Shown: positions 34,573 through 42,397 of the stretch, one piece after another
Layout of the letters: each line of letters opens with the position of its first letter
How positions within the stretch are numbered: the first letter of the stretch is position 1
Assembly: GCF_004297405.1 (NCBI RefSeq)
Contig: NZ_SCVC01000012.1
Location: forward strand, 124,001-188,000
DNA from: Reyranella sp.
GTDB taxonomy: Bacteria; Pseudomonadota; Alphaproteobacteria; Reyranellales; Reyranellaceae
DNA: 64,000 nt
Direction of reading: 5' to 3'
Notes under the pieces: model-generated
What the model saw: only the letters and a program-made list of their open reading frames with translations
Told to the model about the DNA's origin: nothing
The model's database searches: none
Translations under genes and position numbers: made by a program

Positions 34573-35412
34573 ATGCGCACCGTCGCTGGTATCGGCCTGC
34601 GCGCTCCGCATCTTGCGGAGATCGCGCGTGACCGGCCGGCGACGGGCTTCCTGGAGATTCATGCCGAGAACTATCTCGCAGGATCACCAGCGCTGCAGGC
34701 CGTCGAACGGCTGCGCGGCGATTACGAGTTTTCCCTACATGCCGTCGGACTATCGCTCGGTTCTGTGGAGGGGCTGGACGAGGCCCACCTCGCGCGCGTC
34801 GCAGCTCTCGCAGAGCGTCTCGAACCGGTACTGGTCTCCGATCATCTCTCCTGGAGCGTGAGTGGCGGTCACTATTTCAATGACCTGCTGCCGCTACCCT
34901 ACACGGAAGAAGCGCTCGAGGTTGTCGTGCGCAACATTCAACGGTTACAGGATCGGCTGAAGCGACAGGTCCTGGTCGAGAATCCGTCCTGCTATCTAGG
35001 CTTCAAGCATTCGACGTTATCGGAACCGACGTTCCTCGGCGAGCTCGTACGACGGAGCGGCTGCGGCCTGCTGCTGGACGTGAACAACATCGCGGTGACC
35101 GCACACAATCTCAGGCTCGATCCATTGGCCTGGCTTGCAGACCTGCCGGCCGCGGCCATTGGTGAGTATCATCTGGCTGGTCATGCGGTGAACGACGCCG
35201 ATGGCGAGCCGATCCTGATCGACGATCACGGCAGCCGGGTGAGCGAGGGCGTGTGGTCGTTGTTCGATTCGGTCCTCCAACGCTACGGGCCGCGACCGAC
35301 GCTGGTCGAATGGGACACTGACGTCCCCGCGCTTACGATCCTTCTCGACGAGGCGGTACGCGCTGATCGCGCCTTGAAGGCCTGGACAGGAACAGATGTT
35401 CGCGCTGCGTGA
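34573..35412 (+). CDS. bufB1: DUF692 MNIO-family RiPP modifying enzyme
   Basis: A 279-residue TIM-barrel enzyme of the multinuclear non-heme iron oxidative (DUF692) family. The likely iron ligands are in the family places: HAENYL, SDHLSW, VENPSCYLGF, LDVNN, EYHLAGH, IDDHGSRV and VEWDTD. MNIO enzymes change cysteines of short precursors, giving thiooxazole-type rings in bufferins. ATG at 34573 has only a GAGG site. The stop lies 17 bp inside the next gene, so translation is coupled. The substrate is presumably the peptide encoded just upstream. Confidence 0.92.
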   Translation: MRTVAGIGLRAPHLAEIARDRPATGFLEIHAENYLAGSPALQAVERLRGDYEFSLHAVGLSLGSVEGLDEAHLARVAALAERLEPVLVSDHLSWSVSGGHYFNDLLPLPYTEEALEVVVRNIQRLQDRLKRQVLVENPSCYLGFKHSTLSEPTFLGELVRRSGCGLLLDVNNIAVTAHNLRLDPLAWLADLPAAAIGEYHLAGHAVNDADGEPILIDDHGSRVSEGVWSLFDSVLQRYGPRPTLVEWDTDVPALTILLDEAVRADRALKAWTGTDVRAA

Positions 35413-36193
35413 TTTGCAAGGGGCCTTCGCCAACCATATCAGGGGCGAGGACCAGTCGCGACTGGAGGCGGCCGTAGTAGGGGATGCAATCCCTGCCGCC
35501 GCTCGGCTTCGTGTTTATCGTCATCATGTCGAGCAGAGCCTCGCCGCCGCGTTGGCGGCAACGTTTCCAACTGTGCAGGCGGTTGTTGGTGAGGAGTTCT
35601 TCCGGGCGATGGCCAGGCGCTATGTCGTCGAGCATCTGCCACGCCAGCCAGTGTTGACCGAATACGGCGCAGGCTTCCCGGAGTTCATTGCAGGTTATGA
35701 ACCTGCAGCGTCCCTGCCTTATCTCGCCGATGTGGCTCGCCTCGATTGGGCACTGAATCTCGCTTTCCATAGTCCGGTGGGAGTGCGTCTGACGGCTGCT
35801 GACCTCTCGTCATTGCCGGCTGAGGGCATTGCAGGTCTGTCGCTTACCTTGGCGCCGGGGGGAGCCGTCTTCCATTCGGACTATCCCATCGATCGGATTT
35901 GGCAGATCTCCCAACCGGGCACCGCAGGCGAGACGATCGACCTAGATGCCGGAGGGGTAAACCTCCTGATCCTGCGACGGGAGGACGACGCCGCCTTCGT
36001 TGGAATCAGTGACGCTGAAATGGCCTTCCTGTCTGCCGTGCAGCAGGGCTCAACCTTGGAGAGTGCCGCCCAGGCCGGGTTTCAAGTTGATGGTGCTTTC
36101 AACCCATCTACGACGTTTGGTCGCCTGCTCGCTTTGCAGGCATTTGCTGCATTGCAGCATGGGGTTGCCAAAAGTGCTTCAAAAGCCCCTTAG
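35396..36193 (+). CDS. bufC1: DUF2063 protein, partner of the MNIO enzyme
   Basis: A 265-residue protein whose N-terminal half is the DUF2063 domain (LRDLQGAFANHI start, RLRVYRHHVEQSLAAALAATFPTVQAVVGEEFF, YLADVARLDWALNLAFHSP). The C-terminal half resembles a winged-helix/RRE-like domain seen in BufC and is expected to bind the precursor and present it to the enzyme. It overlaps bufB1 by 17 bp. No DoxX-type gene (bufD) or ECF sigma gene follows; the next gene downstream is dksA under its own promoter. Confidence 0.9.
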   Translation: MFALRDLQGAFANHIRGEDQSRLEAAVVGDAIPAAARLRVYRHHVEQSLAAALAATFPTVQAVVGEEFFRAMARRYVVEHLPRQPVLTEYGAGFPEFIAGYEPAASLPYLADVARLDWALNLAFHSPVGVRLTAADLSSLPAEGIAGLSLTLAPGGAVFHSDYPIDRIWQISQPGTAGETIDLDAGGVNLLILRREDDAAFVGISDAEMAFLSAVQQGSTLESAAQAGFQVDGAFNPSTTFGRLLALQAFAALQHGVAKSASKAP

Positions 36194-36264
36194 AATCGCA
36201 GTTGACGAAATCGTGACCTATGCTGCAGTGCACGGCTAGAATCGGTCAACGGCACTGAACCTTC

Positions 36265-36292
36265 TTGCGGCGCGAAAGTCCGTCCCTATACT
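36265..36292 (+). promoter_or_regulatory. Probable sigma-70 promoter of dksA
   Basis: TTGCGG (36265-36270) and TATACT (36287-36292) are 16 bases apart. The -10 box differs from consensus by one base. Transcription would start near 36299 and give a leader of about 60 bases with one hairpin. Confidence 0.5.
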
Positions 36293-36307
36293 CCGCGCGC
36301 CTCAAGG

Positions 36308-36329
36308 GTCCGCCGTCCCCCCGGCGGAC
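36308..36329 (+). promoter_or_regulatory. Stable hairpin in the dksA leader
   Basis: GTCCGCCG (36308-36315) and CGGCGGAC (36322-36329) are exact complements around a C-rich 6-base loop (TCCCCC). The stem is 30 bases upstream of the dksA ATG. A role in mRNA stability or translation is inferred only. Confidence 0.45.
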
Positions 36330-36359
36330 GAGTAGTCGCTGCGAGTGGAGTTGCCGACG

Positions 36360-36779
36360 ATGTCGATTACGTTGCCGCAGAATTATCGGCCGACTGAGCG
36401 TGAGCCTTTTATGAACCCGATGCAGCAGGAATACTTCCGTCAGAAGCTGCTGAAGTGGAAGGGCGAGCTGATCGAGGAATCGAATCAGACGTTACAGAAC
36501 ATGCAGGAAGAGAGCCTGGCGCAGCCCGATCTTGCCGATCGCGCCACCGCCGAGACCGACCGCTCTCTTGAACTCAGGACCCGCGATCGCTTCCGTAAGC
36601 TGATTTCCAAGATCGACCAGGCGATGAAGTCGATCGAGGAAGGGACCTATGGCTTCTGTGAGGAGACCGGCGAGCCGATCTCGCTCAAGCGTCTCGAAGC
36701 CCGCCCGATCGCCACGCTCTCCGTCGAGGCGCAGGAGCGCCACGAACGCATGGAGCGCACACGCCGTGACGAAGGCTGA
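36360..36779 (+). CDS. dksA: RNA polymerase-binding transcription factor DksA
   Basis: A 139-residue DksA that binds the RNA polymerase secondary channel and acts with ppGpp. The coiled-coil (about 21-95) carries the tip motif DLADRA at residues 57-62, with the two needed aspartates. The zinc-finger area keeps only one cysteine (Cys100 in YGFCEETGEPIS) instead of four, as is normal for alphaproteobacterial DksA. The ATG at 36360 is used; a GTG at 36345 would add five residues. An upstream promoter and hairpin and a downstream hairpin suggest a single-gene unit. Confidence 0.93.
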   Translation: MSITLPQNYRPTEREPFMNPMQQEYFRQKLLKWKGELIEESNQTLQNMQEESLAQPDLADRATAETDRSLELRTRDRFRKLISKIDQAMKSIEEGTYGFCEETGEPISLKRLEARPIATLSVEAQERHERMERTRRDEG

Positions 36780-36793
36780 TCTTCTGGAAGAGA

Positions 36794-36815
36794 GCGAAGG
36801 CCGTTAGGCCTTCGC
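36794..36815. terminator. Hairpin after dksA, shared with the convergent gene
   Basis: GCGAAGGCC (36794-36802) and GGCCTTCGC (36807-36815) are exact complements around GTTA. It covers the stop codon of the convergent amidohydrolase (36804-36806). No clear T-run is present on either strand, so the terminator role is likely but not certain. Confidence 0.55.
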
Positions 36816-38264
36816 CTCCTTCTGGAGATCCTGTCGCAGCAGTGCGCGGCCAGCGCGGCCGCTGCCGACCTTGCCGTCGCGCCACACGATCTCGCCGTTG
36901 CAGAGCACCGTGTCGATGCCCTTGGCGGGCGAGATCGGCTTCTCGAAGGTCGCGGTGTCGATCACCGTAGCCGGATCGAAGATACAGATGTCGGCATAGA
37001 AGCCCGGCTTCACTTCACCACGCTTGGTGAGGTGGAAGCGCTGCGCCGAGTAGGACGTCATGCGGCGCACGGCGTCTTCCAGCGGGAAGAGCTTCAGCTC
37101 GCGCGAATAGTGGCCCAACACTCGGGGGAAGGTACCCCAGAGTCGCGGGTGCGGATGGGTGTCGAAGGGGATGCCGTCGGAGCCGATCATCGCGCCGGGA
37201 TGGGCCATCGCGCTCTGCACGTCCTTCTCGTCCATCATGAAGTAGATGGCGCCGGCAGGCTGCAACCGGTCGGCCGCTTCGTGGATCGAGCAGCCCATCT
37301 CCTGTGCGATCTCCTTGAGGTCGCGGCCGCTCACGTTCTTCACCGTATCGGACCAGGTGATCAGCACCTTGTCGGCACGGTCCAGCATCTCCTTGCGCAG
37401 GATCGTCGAGCCGGCGACGTAGGGATAAACGTCGAAGGCGATCTGCTGCTGCTTCATCGCTTCGGTGAACTTGGGCAGCGTCTCCCTCATGCGGCCGAAG
37501 TTCGTGCGGCCCGAGCACTTGTGGTGCGAGACGATGACCTCGGCGCCGGCGCGGCGGCCGATCTCGAAGGTCTCGTCCATCGACTTCAGGATGTCGTCGC
37601 CTTCGTCGCGCATGTGGGCGGTGTAGACGCCGCCCCACTTGCCGAGCGGCTTGGCGATCTCGGCGACTTCGTCGGTCGAGGCGGCCATTGCCGGTGGGTA
37701 GAAAAGCCCGCTCGACATGCCGATGGCGCCTTGCTCCAGGCTCTGGTCGAGCAGGTCGCGCATGACGCCGATCTCGGGGCCCGTTGCCTGGCGCGCGAGA
37801 TTGTCACCCATGGCGTTCATGCGCAGGGTGGAGTGGCCGATCAGGAAGGCGCCGTTGATGGCGGGCTTGGCTGCTTGGACCTTGCCCGCGAACTCCCCGA
37901 AGCTCTTCGCGACATTCTCCGGCTTCTTCACGATCAGGGTCAGGAAGTGACCGATATCGTCGCGCGTAAACGGTGCGGCTGAAGCGCCGCAGTTGCCGCA
38001 CACGACGGTGGTCACGCCCTGGCTCGCCTTCATCGCCATGGTGGGATTGTCGATCAGCGCCGTGTCGTCGTGGGTGTGCACGTCGATGAAGCCTGGCGCC
38101 ACGACCTTGCCCCTGGCGTCGATCTCGTTGTCACCCTTCAGGGTGCCCGGCGCCTCGACCGCGGCGATGCGATCGCCCTTCAGGGCGACATCGGCAGCGA
38201 ACAGCTTCTTGCCGGTCCCGTCGGCCACCTGGCCATTGCGGATGACGACGTCATAAGCAGCCAT
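36804..38264 (-). CDS. N-acyl-D-amino-acid deacylase-type amidohydrolase
   Basis: A 486-residue metal-dependent amidohydrolase of the D-aminoacylase branch. The metal motif is PGFIDVHTHDD (about 57-67), with CGNCGASAAP (about 89-98), where a cysteine takes the place of a bridging ligand in D-aminoacylases, then HSTLRMNAM, YTAHMRDEGDD, VSHHKCSG and SDGIPFD. It removes an acyl group from an N-acyl-D-amino acid or opens a related ring. No signal peptide. It follows the M81 gene by 10 bp on the same strand, suggesting a joint catabolic operon. Confidence 0.9.
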   Translation of the reverse strand: MAAYDVVIRNGQVADGTGKKLFAADVALKGDRIAAVEAPGTLKGDNEIDARGKVVAPGFIDVHTHDDTALIDNPTMAMKASQGVTTVVCGNCGASAAPFTRDDIGHFLTLIVKKPENVAKSFGEFAGKVQAAKPAINGAFLIGHSTLRMNAMGDNLARQATGPEIGVMRDLLDQSLEQGAIGMSSGLFYPPAMAASTDEVAEIAKPLGKWGGVYTAHMRDEGDDILKSMDETFEIGRRAGAEVIVSHHKCSGRTNFGRMRETLPKFTEAMKQQQIAFDVYPYVAGSTILRKEMLDRADKVLITWSDTVKNVSGRDLKEIAQEMGCSIHEAADRLQPAGAIYFMMDEKDVQSAMAHPGAMIGSDGIPFDTHPHPRLWGTFPRVLGHYSRELKLFPLEDAVRRMTSYSAQRFHLTKRGEVKPGFYADICIFDPATVIDTATFEKPISPAKGIDTVLCNGEIVWRDGKVGSGRAGRALLRQDLQKEAKA

Positions 38265-38274
38265 GGCGGAACTC

Positions 38275-39786
38275 CTAGGCTTCGTTGCGGCCGAGCCGCA
38301 TGTCGAGGTCGAACGGATAGAGCGGCCGCTTGACCCGCGTGTACTTGAACAGCTTGAGATCGGATGCCGTGCAACCGTCACCGTCGCACATGACGATATG
38401 CTTGGCGATCGGCTCGAAGCCTGCGCGGAAATGCTGGCGCGACTTGATCAGCACGTATTTCTTGCGTCGCGGATCGATGCCGCAATGGGTGAAGACACCG
38501 AGGTCGTAGGGCTCCGCACGCTTCTCGGAGATCACGATCTGCATCTTGCCGGTGTCGAGTACGGCGGTGCGGCCCATGCGCACCGTGGTGCCGGTCGCCA
38601 TCGGACCGGTGACGACGAACTGCCCGTCGGTGATCGCCTTCACCTTGCCGGTGACCTTGAGCGGCTTGCCCTTCAATCCCATGGCCGGCATGTCGATTTT
38701 GCCGCCGAGTTCCAAGGTCACTTCGGCACCGACGCCGGCCTTGATCATCTGCTCGACGCAAGCCGGATCACAGATCGGCCCGGCACAGGCATCCTCGAGG
38801 TCCTGTTTCATGGCTTCCTCGATGACGCTCATCACGTCCTGCGTGCCGCCCGAAGCGGTGTTGTCGCCGTGATCGGCCATGACGACAGGGCCGCCGTCGT
38901 ACGACTTGGCGCGCGCCACCTGGACGGAGAGCGGTTCGGGATGGAACAGGAAGCCCTCGCGCTTCTCCCAGGCCGTATCGAGGATCTTGTTCAGCAGGAT
39001 CTCGCCTTCGGCCGTGCGCTTGTCGCAGACAATGACGGAGGAGAGGGCGAGGTGAGGGATGTCGGCCTGCGGGAAGCCGCCGAACACCGAGGCATTCAGC
39101 ACCTGGCCGGTGTCCTCGGCCTGGTTGGCCATGCCCATCAGGGTCTTCATCGGTTCGCGCGACGGCGTATGGACCAGCGAGCTGCTCATGATCGGCCGGT
39201 TGCCCCACACCATCTTCGGCTCGATTTCACCGGCCAGCATCCGGATCAGGGTACGACCGGCACGCTGCGCGGTGTCGGCCATGTCGATATGCGGGTAGGT
39301 GCGGTAGCCCGTGATGATGCTGGCGCCGTTGATCATGGCGTCGGTCATCTGGGTGTGGAAATCGAGCGCAACGGCGATCGGCACATCGGGCGCGATCTTG
39401 CGGATGCGGTTCAGCAGCTCGCCTTCGCCGTCGTCGTAGTGTTCGGCAACCATGGCGCCGTGCAGGGCGAGCAGGACCGCGTCGCAGCCCTTCTTCACCT
39501 CGTCGACGATCGCCGTCGTCATCTGCTCGTAGGCGGCCTTGGTGACCAGTCCCGAGGGATGGGCCGACGCCGCCATGGGGACGACGAACTCGGCGCCAGC
39601 CTTACGCGCCACGTCGATAAAGCCACCCAGGGAAGTGTTGGTGCCCTCGGCCTCCTTGATGGCTACCGGCCCGCTCAACGACCCTGCGCGGGCAAAGGAC
39701 TCTATGGGGGTGGGTAGAGGAGAGAAGGTGTTCGTTTCATGCATCATCATCGCAACGACAAATTTCTTAGCCAACTCTTCCTCCAT
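38275..39786 (-). CDS. M81 family metallopeptidase (MlrC-like)
   Basis: A protein of about 500 residues of the MlrC (microcystin degradation) family. The metal-binding N-terminal domain has MMMHETNTFSP near the start, LHGAMVAEHYDDGEGE near 108 and ALDFHTQMTDAM near 139; the C-terminal half carries MADHGDNTASGGTQD. MlrC-type enzymes cut linear peptides, but most members have unknown substrates. The ATG at 39786 lacks a ribosome site, while a TTG at 39774 sits five bases behind GGAGG and leaves the usual family start AKKFVVAMM, so TTG may be the real start. It is followed by the D-aminoacylase gene. Confidence 0.88.
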   Translation of the reverse strand: MEEELAKKFVVAMMMHETNTFSPLPTPIESFARAGSLSGPVAIKEAEGTNTSLGGFIDVARKAGAEFVVPMAASAHPSGLVTKAAYEQMTTAIVDEVKKGCDAVLLALHGAMVAEHYDDGEGELLNRIRKIAPDVPIAVALDFHTQMTDAMINGASIITGYRTYPHIDMADTAQRAGRTLIRMLAGEIEPKMVWGNRPIMSSSLVHTPSREPMKTLMGMANQAEDTGQVLNASVFGGFPQADIPHLALSSVIVCDKRTAEGEILLNKILDTAWEKREGFLFHPEPLSVQVARAKSYDGGPVVMADHGDNTASGGTQDVMSVIEEAMKQDLEDACAGPICDPACVEQMIKAGVGAEVTLELGGKIDMPAMGLKGKPLKVTGKVKAITDGQFVVTGPMATGTTVRMGRTAVLDTGKMQIVISEKRAEPYDLGVFTHCGIDPRRKKYVLIKSRQHFRAGFEPIAKHIVMCDGDGCTASDLKLFKYTRVKRPLYPFDLDMRLGRNEA

Positions 39787-39958
39787 CCCAACTCAAGTCT
39801 TTGAATACCCTACAAAACTGCACGACATCTGCTTGTGCAGAAGTGATGCATGCGGTGCAAAGCTGCGTCCCAGGATTATTGTGCGTTGCAGAAAAGCCAC
39901 ACCTCTTTGCGCACATAGACGAACGCTAAACATGTGAATTCAGGGCTCTTTTTTGTTC

Positions 39959-39990
39959 TTGAAATCCCTTCGCAGGTGCACCATTCTAAT
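39959..39990 (+). promoter_or_regulatory. Possible promoter of the small RNA
   Basis: TTGAAA (39959-39964) is followed 18-19 bases later by ATTCTAAT (39983-39990), a weak -10 box. Transcription would begin near 39991-39996, just at the first stem of the RNA. The call rests on fit with the downstream structure. Confidence 0.35.
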
Positions 39991-40092
39991 GGGGCAGCAA
40001 ACGCCACCTCGGTGGCCTCTTTGTTTGCTGTATGCCCGTCTTGGGCGTTTCCTCCCTAAACTCGGGCCGTGCTTGTCACGGCCCTTTTTTTT
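39991..40092 (+). ncRNA. Candidate small RNA with anti-Shine-Dalgarno loop
   Basis: About 100 bases between the M81 start and the N-formylglutamate amidohydrolase end fold into four consecutive hairpins. Hairpin 1: CAGCAAAC (39995-40002) with GTTTGCTG (40023-40030), enclosing GCCAC/GTGGC with a CTCG loop. Hairpin 2: GCCC (40034-40037) with GGGC (40043-40046). Hairpin 3: GTTT (40047-40050) with AAAC (40058-40061), exposing CCTCCCT. Hairpin 4 is a terminator with eight T. No open frame covers it. The exposed CCUCCCU could pair with Shine-Dalgarno sequences, as in C-rich-loop sRNAs of alphaproteobacteria (alpha-r14, CcsR). The family is not assigned. Confidence 0.6.
40064..40092 (+). terminator. 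Rho-independent terminator
   Basis: GGGCCGTG (40064-40071) and CACGGCCC (40077-40084) pair perfectly around CTTGT and are followed by eight T (40085-40092). It acts on plus-strand transcripts, and the only plus-strand unit ahead of it is the candidate small RNA. The best intrinsic terminator in the window. Confidence 0.85.
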
Positions 40093-40104
40093 GCTCGACG
40101 CCTG

Positions 40105-41004
40105 TTACTCGGCGGCGAGTCGCTGAGGCAGCAGTATCTCGAGCGCCTGGCTGCCCGCTTCCTGCAGAAACCCGGTGATCAGTTTGGTGAACACCCCGAT
40201 CGTGGGCAGTCGTTCGTGGCGCGCTTCGTCCATGTAGAGCGCGCGATTGATCTCGATCTGTAGCGCGTGACGCGCCAGCGACGGGCGGCCGTAGCATTGG
40301 GTCGTGAAGCCGCCGGCGTAGGGCTGGTTGCGCAGAACGCGCAGGCCTCGCGCGCGAAACCAGGTCTCGGCGCAAGCCACGAGTTCCGGCGCACAGGACT
40401 CCCCGTGATTGTCGCCCAGCACGATATCGACGCGGCTGTCGCGATCGCGCGAGCCGATGTTCGAGGCCGAAGAGGGCATGGAATGGGCATCGATCAGCAG
40501 TGCCCCGCCAAAGGTGCTGTAGGTCCGCTCGACCAGCAGCGACAGCGCCGTGTGATAGGGGCGCCAGCAGGTTTCGAGCCGCTGCTCGATCGTTTCCGAT
40601 GGCACGCGCCCGCGATAGATCGCTTCGCCGCTGGCGGCGACCCGCGGGATCATGCCGAGGCCGGCGGCCACGCGCGTCGTGCGATGGTTGAGCGCCCGCG
40701 GCAACGGGCCTTCGAACATGCCTGGATCGAGCTCGTAGGGCTCGCGATTGGCATCGACGTAGGAGCGCGGGAAGCGCGCCGCCAGGAACGGCATGCCAAG
40801 GGTAGGGGCAGCGCTGAAGAGGTCGTCGACGAAGGCATCTTCCGCGCGGCGCAACGCGGCGAGCGGCACGGCTGCCTGGTCGAGGAAGGCGGGCGGATAG
40901 AACGATCCGCTGTGCGGCGACGCCACCACCACGGGGACCATCTGCCGCGCCGGAAGGCGGCAATCCAGGGCCTCGTGGTCGGGAAGGGCCGGGAGATTGT
41001 CCAT
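40105..41004 (-). CDS. N-formylglutamate amidohydrolase family protein
   Basis: A 299-residue zinc hydrolase of the N-formylglutamate amidohydrolase fold, which gives formate and glutamate in histidine breakdown. The family motifs are VVVASPHSGSFYPPAF (about 25-40), EDAFVDDLFSAAP (about 55-67), ARFPRSYVDANREPYELDP (about 76-94), and the metal region LLIDAHSMPSS near 168. The C-terminal part has LQIEINRALYMDE. No hut genes are nearby, so a role in histidine use is not proven; many related proteins act on other N-acyl amino acids, which would suit the neighbouring amidohydrolase genes. Confidence 0.88.
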   Translation of the reverse strand: MDNLPALPDHEALDCRLPARQMVPVVVASPHSGSFYPPAFLDQAAVPLAALRRAEDAFVDDLFSAAPTLGMPFLAARFPRSYVDANREPYELDPGMFEGPLPRALNHRTTRVAAGLGMIPRVAASGEAIYRGRVPSETIEQRLETCWRPYHTALSLLVERTYSTFGGALLIDAHSMPSSASNIGSRDRDSRVDIVLGDNHGESCAPELVACAETWFRARGLRVLRNQPYAGGFTTQCYGRPSLARHALQIEINRALYMDEARHERLPTIGVFTKLITGFLQEAGSQALEILLPQRLAAE

Positions 41005-41050
41005 CCCCTGCTAATAGCCCGCGCGACGAAGCGCGTCACGTGTCACGCTC

Positions 41051-41079
41051 TTGCCAATCTTCGATCCGCGATGTAGACG
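41051..41079 (+). promoter_or_regulatory. Possible promoter of tRNA-Val
   Basis: TTGCCA (41051-41056) and TAGACG (41074-41079) are 17 bases apart, 51 bases ahead of the tRNA. The -35 box is near consensus and the -10 box is poor. Confidence 0.35.
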
Positions 41080-41130
41080 ACCGGGCTTCCGCGTTGCCGG
41101 TGCTCAGGCACCCCAGCAACCTCAGGCGAT

Positions 41131-41205
41131 GGGCGCGTAGCTCAGCGGTAGAGCACTGTCTTGACATGGCAGTGGCCACAGGTTCGATCCCTGTCGCGCC
41201 CACCA
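41131..41205 (+). tRNA. tRNA-Val (anticodon GAC)
   Basis: A complete cloverleaf of 75 bases. Acceptor stem GGGCGCG pairs with CGCGCCC; D-arm GCTC-AGCGGTA-GAGC; anticodon stem CTGTC/GGCAG with loop TTGACAT, so the anticodon is GAC (reads GUC and GUU, valine); T-arm ACAGG-TTCGATC-CCTGT; discriminator A and encoded CCA. The 3' half is repeated at 43276-43323, which marks it as a possible integration site. Confidence 0.96.
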
Positions 41206-41308
41206 TCGCCCGGCCCCTCGTCGAGGAGCCGGCTTCCAGAGCACCAAGTCACCTCGGCTCGACGTCGCTCTCCTGGAGCAAGTGCTCCTTGCTGCTGCGA
41301 ATTGTTTC

Positions 41309-42355
41309 CTACCAGGACGGCTTGGGCGAGAAGCTCGTGGCCGCATGCGAAACGCGTTCGTCAGGCGGTGTTTCGGCGCTGAATTTATATGTGGTGCCGA
41401 CGGCGGACTGGCTGACCCGGTCGCCGTAAGCGTTCGCCAACGCATGCAGTGCATGCCATCCGGTGCAATGCCCCGTGATGAAATAACGAATGTCGAACGG
41501 CCTGAGAGCTTCGACGGTCTGCGGGATCAGGTGCTCCATGACGCCGCCGAGATGCAGTCCGCCCATCACCGTGTGGATCGGCGTATCGGGGAAGAGGCGC
41601 CGGACTTCGGTGCAGACATTGACGATGCCGGCATGCGAGCAGGCGCTGAACACGATCAGGCCGAGATCGCGCACGTTCACGACGAGCATGCGCTCGTCCA
41701 TCAGGAAAGGATCGGGCCGCCAATCCTCTTCGTTGTCGCTACGACAGAGGTGATCCTCTCGGCCCTTTTCGAAGGCGCTGACCCTCGGAATTTCGCCGCT
41801 GTAATAGAAGTGGCCGTCGAGAAGGGCGCGCGCCTTGCTGTCGTTAACGACACGGGCGCCGCGCGCCTCCATTTGTGCGGGCGTGGGAACGCGCGCTGCG
41901 GGAAAGATCGTGCCATCTTTCAGCAGGACGCCGCGCTCGTTGAACATGCCGGGATTGACGTGGACCGAGACGCTGTTGCGGCCGCGACGGGCAGCGATGG
42001 CATCGAGGGCGGCGGGCAGGGCACCCATATGGTCCCAGTGGCCATGGGTCACTGCGATATCCTCGACCTCGCCCAGGTCGATCGCGAGGTTGCGACAGTT
42101 CCGGATGAAGGCCGCACCCTCGGTGCCGGTGTCGAAGAGAATCACATGTTCTTTCTCACCGAGGCGGGACCTGAGCCGCAGCCCGTAACCCAGATTGGCG
42201 ACCAGCAGTGTCTCGCCGGAAATTTCCTTCGCGCCAGCCAGCAAGATGTTCGCCATTTCCGACACGGCGAAGGCGGGCTTGCTCGCATACGTATCACTCA
42301 TATTGTCGGTGATGACATCAACTGTCAGCGAATCGAGGGCAACAAGCGAGGACAT
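41309..42355 (-). CDS. MBL-fold metallo-hydrolase
   Basis: A 348-residue metallo-beta-lactamase-fold protein. The metal motif THGHWDH (HxHxDH, about 103-109) is intact, with the later ACSHAG and GGLHLGG histidines, and a C-terminal FITGHCTGWHAL. The form is that of the branch related to archaeal dihydropterin phosphate synthase-like and Tm0207-type MBL proteins. The exact reaction is not known. It lies, together with the TSUP gene, between the tRNA-Val and its remnant, on the minus strand, and starts 42 bp after the TSUP stop. Confidence 0.88.
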   Translation of the reverse strand: MSSLVALDSLTVDVITDNMSDTYASKPAFAVSEMANILLAGAKEISGETLLVANLGYGLRLRSRLGEKEHVILFDTGTEGAAFIRNCRNLAIDLGEVEDIAVTHGHWDHMGALPAALDAIAARRGRNSVSVHVNPGMFNERGVLLKDGTIFPAARVPTPAQMEARGARVVNDSKARALLDGHFYYSGEIPRVSAFEKGREDHLCRSDNEEDWRPDPFLMDERMLVVNVRDLGLIVFSACSHAGIVNVCTEVRRLFPDTPIHTVMGGLHLGGVMEHLIPQTVEALRPFDIRYFITGHCTGWHALHALANAYGDRVSQSAVGTTYKFSAETPPDERVSHAATSFSPKPSW

Positions 42356-42397
42356 GTCTCTTTGCTCCTGGATTTGGTTTGCCGGATCCTAACGTCG

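Noticed and set aside
41206..41308. Second tRNA just behind tRNA-Val
   Set aside because: No further cloverleaf can be drawn in this stretch; it is only the tail region of the convergent MBL gene.
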